20,699 bases of DNA from Actinomycetes bacterium (GTDB lineage: Bacteria > Actinomycetota > Acidimicrobiia > Acidimicrobiales > UBA8190): contig JAJZYI010000022.1 of assembly GCA_021798135.1 (NCBI GenBank), positions 1 to 20,699 of the forward strand, written 5' to 3'. Below the pieces are notes generated by a model. It was not told where the DNA came from and ran no database searches. It was given only the letters and a program-made list of their open reading frames with translations. This document shows positions 20,597-20,699 of this stretch, in pieces (positions within the stretch are counted from its first letter, which is position 1; each line of letters begins with the position of its first letter). Both the position numbers and the translations under genes were made by a program.

Positions 20597-20699
20597 CCGC
20601 GCGACCGCCGGCGAAGGCACCGGGCCGCGCGACCGCCGGCGAAGGCACCGGGCCGCGCGACCGCCGGCGAAGGCACCGGGCCGCGCGACCGCCGGCGAA
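20597..20699. repeat. 28-bp tandem repeat, at least 3.7 copies, cut by window end
   Basis: Perfect copies at 20597-20624, 20625-20652 and 20653-20680, then 19 bases of a fourth at 20681-20699. Each unit starts CCGCGCGACCGCCGGCGAAG and ends GCACCGGG. The array begins 36 bp after the stop codon of the c-di-GMP gene and continues beyond the window. There are no spacers between copies. Confidence 0.96.

Noticed and set aside
17142..20648. A 1168-residue open frame on the minus strand opposite the c-di-GMP gene
   Set aside because: It mirrors a gene with clear PAS, GAF, GGDEF and EAL motifs. Its composition is low-complexity Arg/Gly/Val/Asp, and the long open frame is a by-product of high third-position GC.
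20597..20699. CRISPR array at the window end
   Set aside because: The 28-bp unit length looks like a CRISPR repeat, but the copies are head-to-tail without spacers and no cas gene is nearby.

Overview
The window reads as chromosomal DNA of a very GC-rich actinomycete. The pointers are a crgA-type septation gene placed divergently from a pabA/trpG glutaminase gene, GTG starts, strong Arg/Ala bias, several probable leaderless promoters and an NlpC/P60 secreted hydrolase with a coiled-coil stalk. The class Acidimicrobiia is a plausible home, but this is an inference from style and gene mix, not from a marker phylogeny. There is no transposase, integrase, CRISPR array or phage gene, and I see no convincing defence island or obviously new multi-gene system.

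Layout. 1-3226 (+): a MacB/LolD-like ABC exporter pair, with an ATPase whose 5' end lies outside the window followed by a two-FtsX-domain permease. 3512-4633 (+): secreted coiled-coil NlpC/P60 peptidoglycan hydrolase, whose stop codon begins five perfect 17-bp repeats. 4770-8195: an aldehyde-chemistry group of aldo/keto reductase (+), a convergent TetR regulator (-) and a class-3-like aldehyde dehydrogenase (-). 8477-10626: an unknown two-pass membrane protein and pabA (both -), divergent from crgA (+). 10762-13859: a thiolase (-) divergent from a hotdog thioesterase (+) across a possible TetR-type operator, then a ComF-like phosphoribosyltransferase (+). 13906-16647 (-): an ABC-ATPase-like protein that keeps Walker A but appears to have lost other catalytic motifs, and a 14-TM-type MFS exporter. 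16945-17018: tRNA-Ala(UGC). 17251-20561 (+): a 74-residue orphan and a large PAS-PAS-PAS-GAF-GGDEF-EAL cyclic-di-GMP protein.

How the genes may work together. The exporter pair, NlpC/P60 protein, CrgA and MFS pump act at the envelope. The reductase, dehydrogenase, thiolase and thioesterase fit aldehyde, fatty-acid or acyl-CoA metabolism under TetR-type control. crgA, pabA and tRNA-Ala(UGC) also lie close together near the replication origin in mycobacteria, so this may be a rearranged origin-proximal segment.

The most unusual sequence-level pattern is a set of unrelated short direct repeats (units of 10, 16, 17, 28 and 34 bp, and a 60-bp-spaced pair) that begin at, or within about 36 bp of, the stop codons of six different genes. 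The second point of interest is the degenerate ABC ATPase, which carries an in-frame hexanucleotide microsatellite encoding Asp-Ala repeats directly after its Walker B-like strand.
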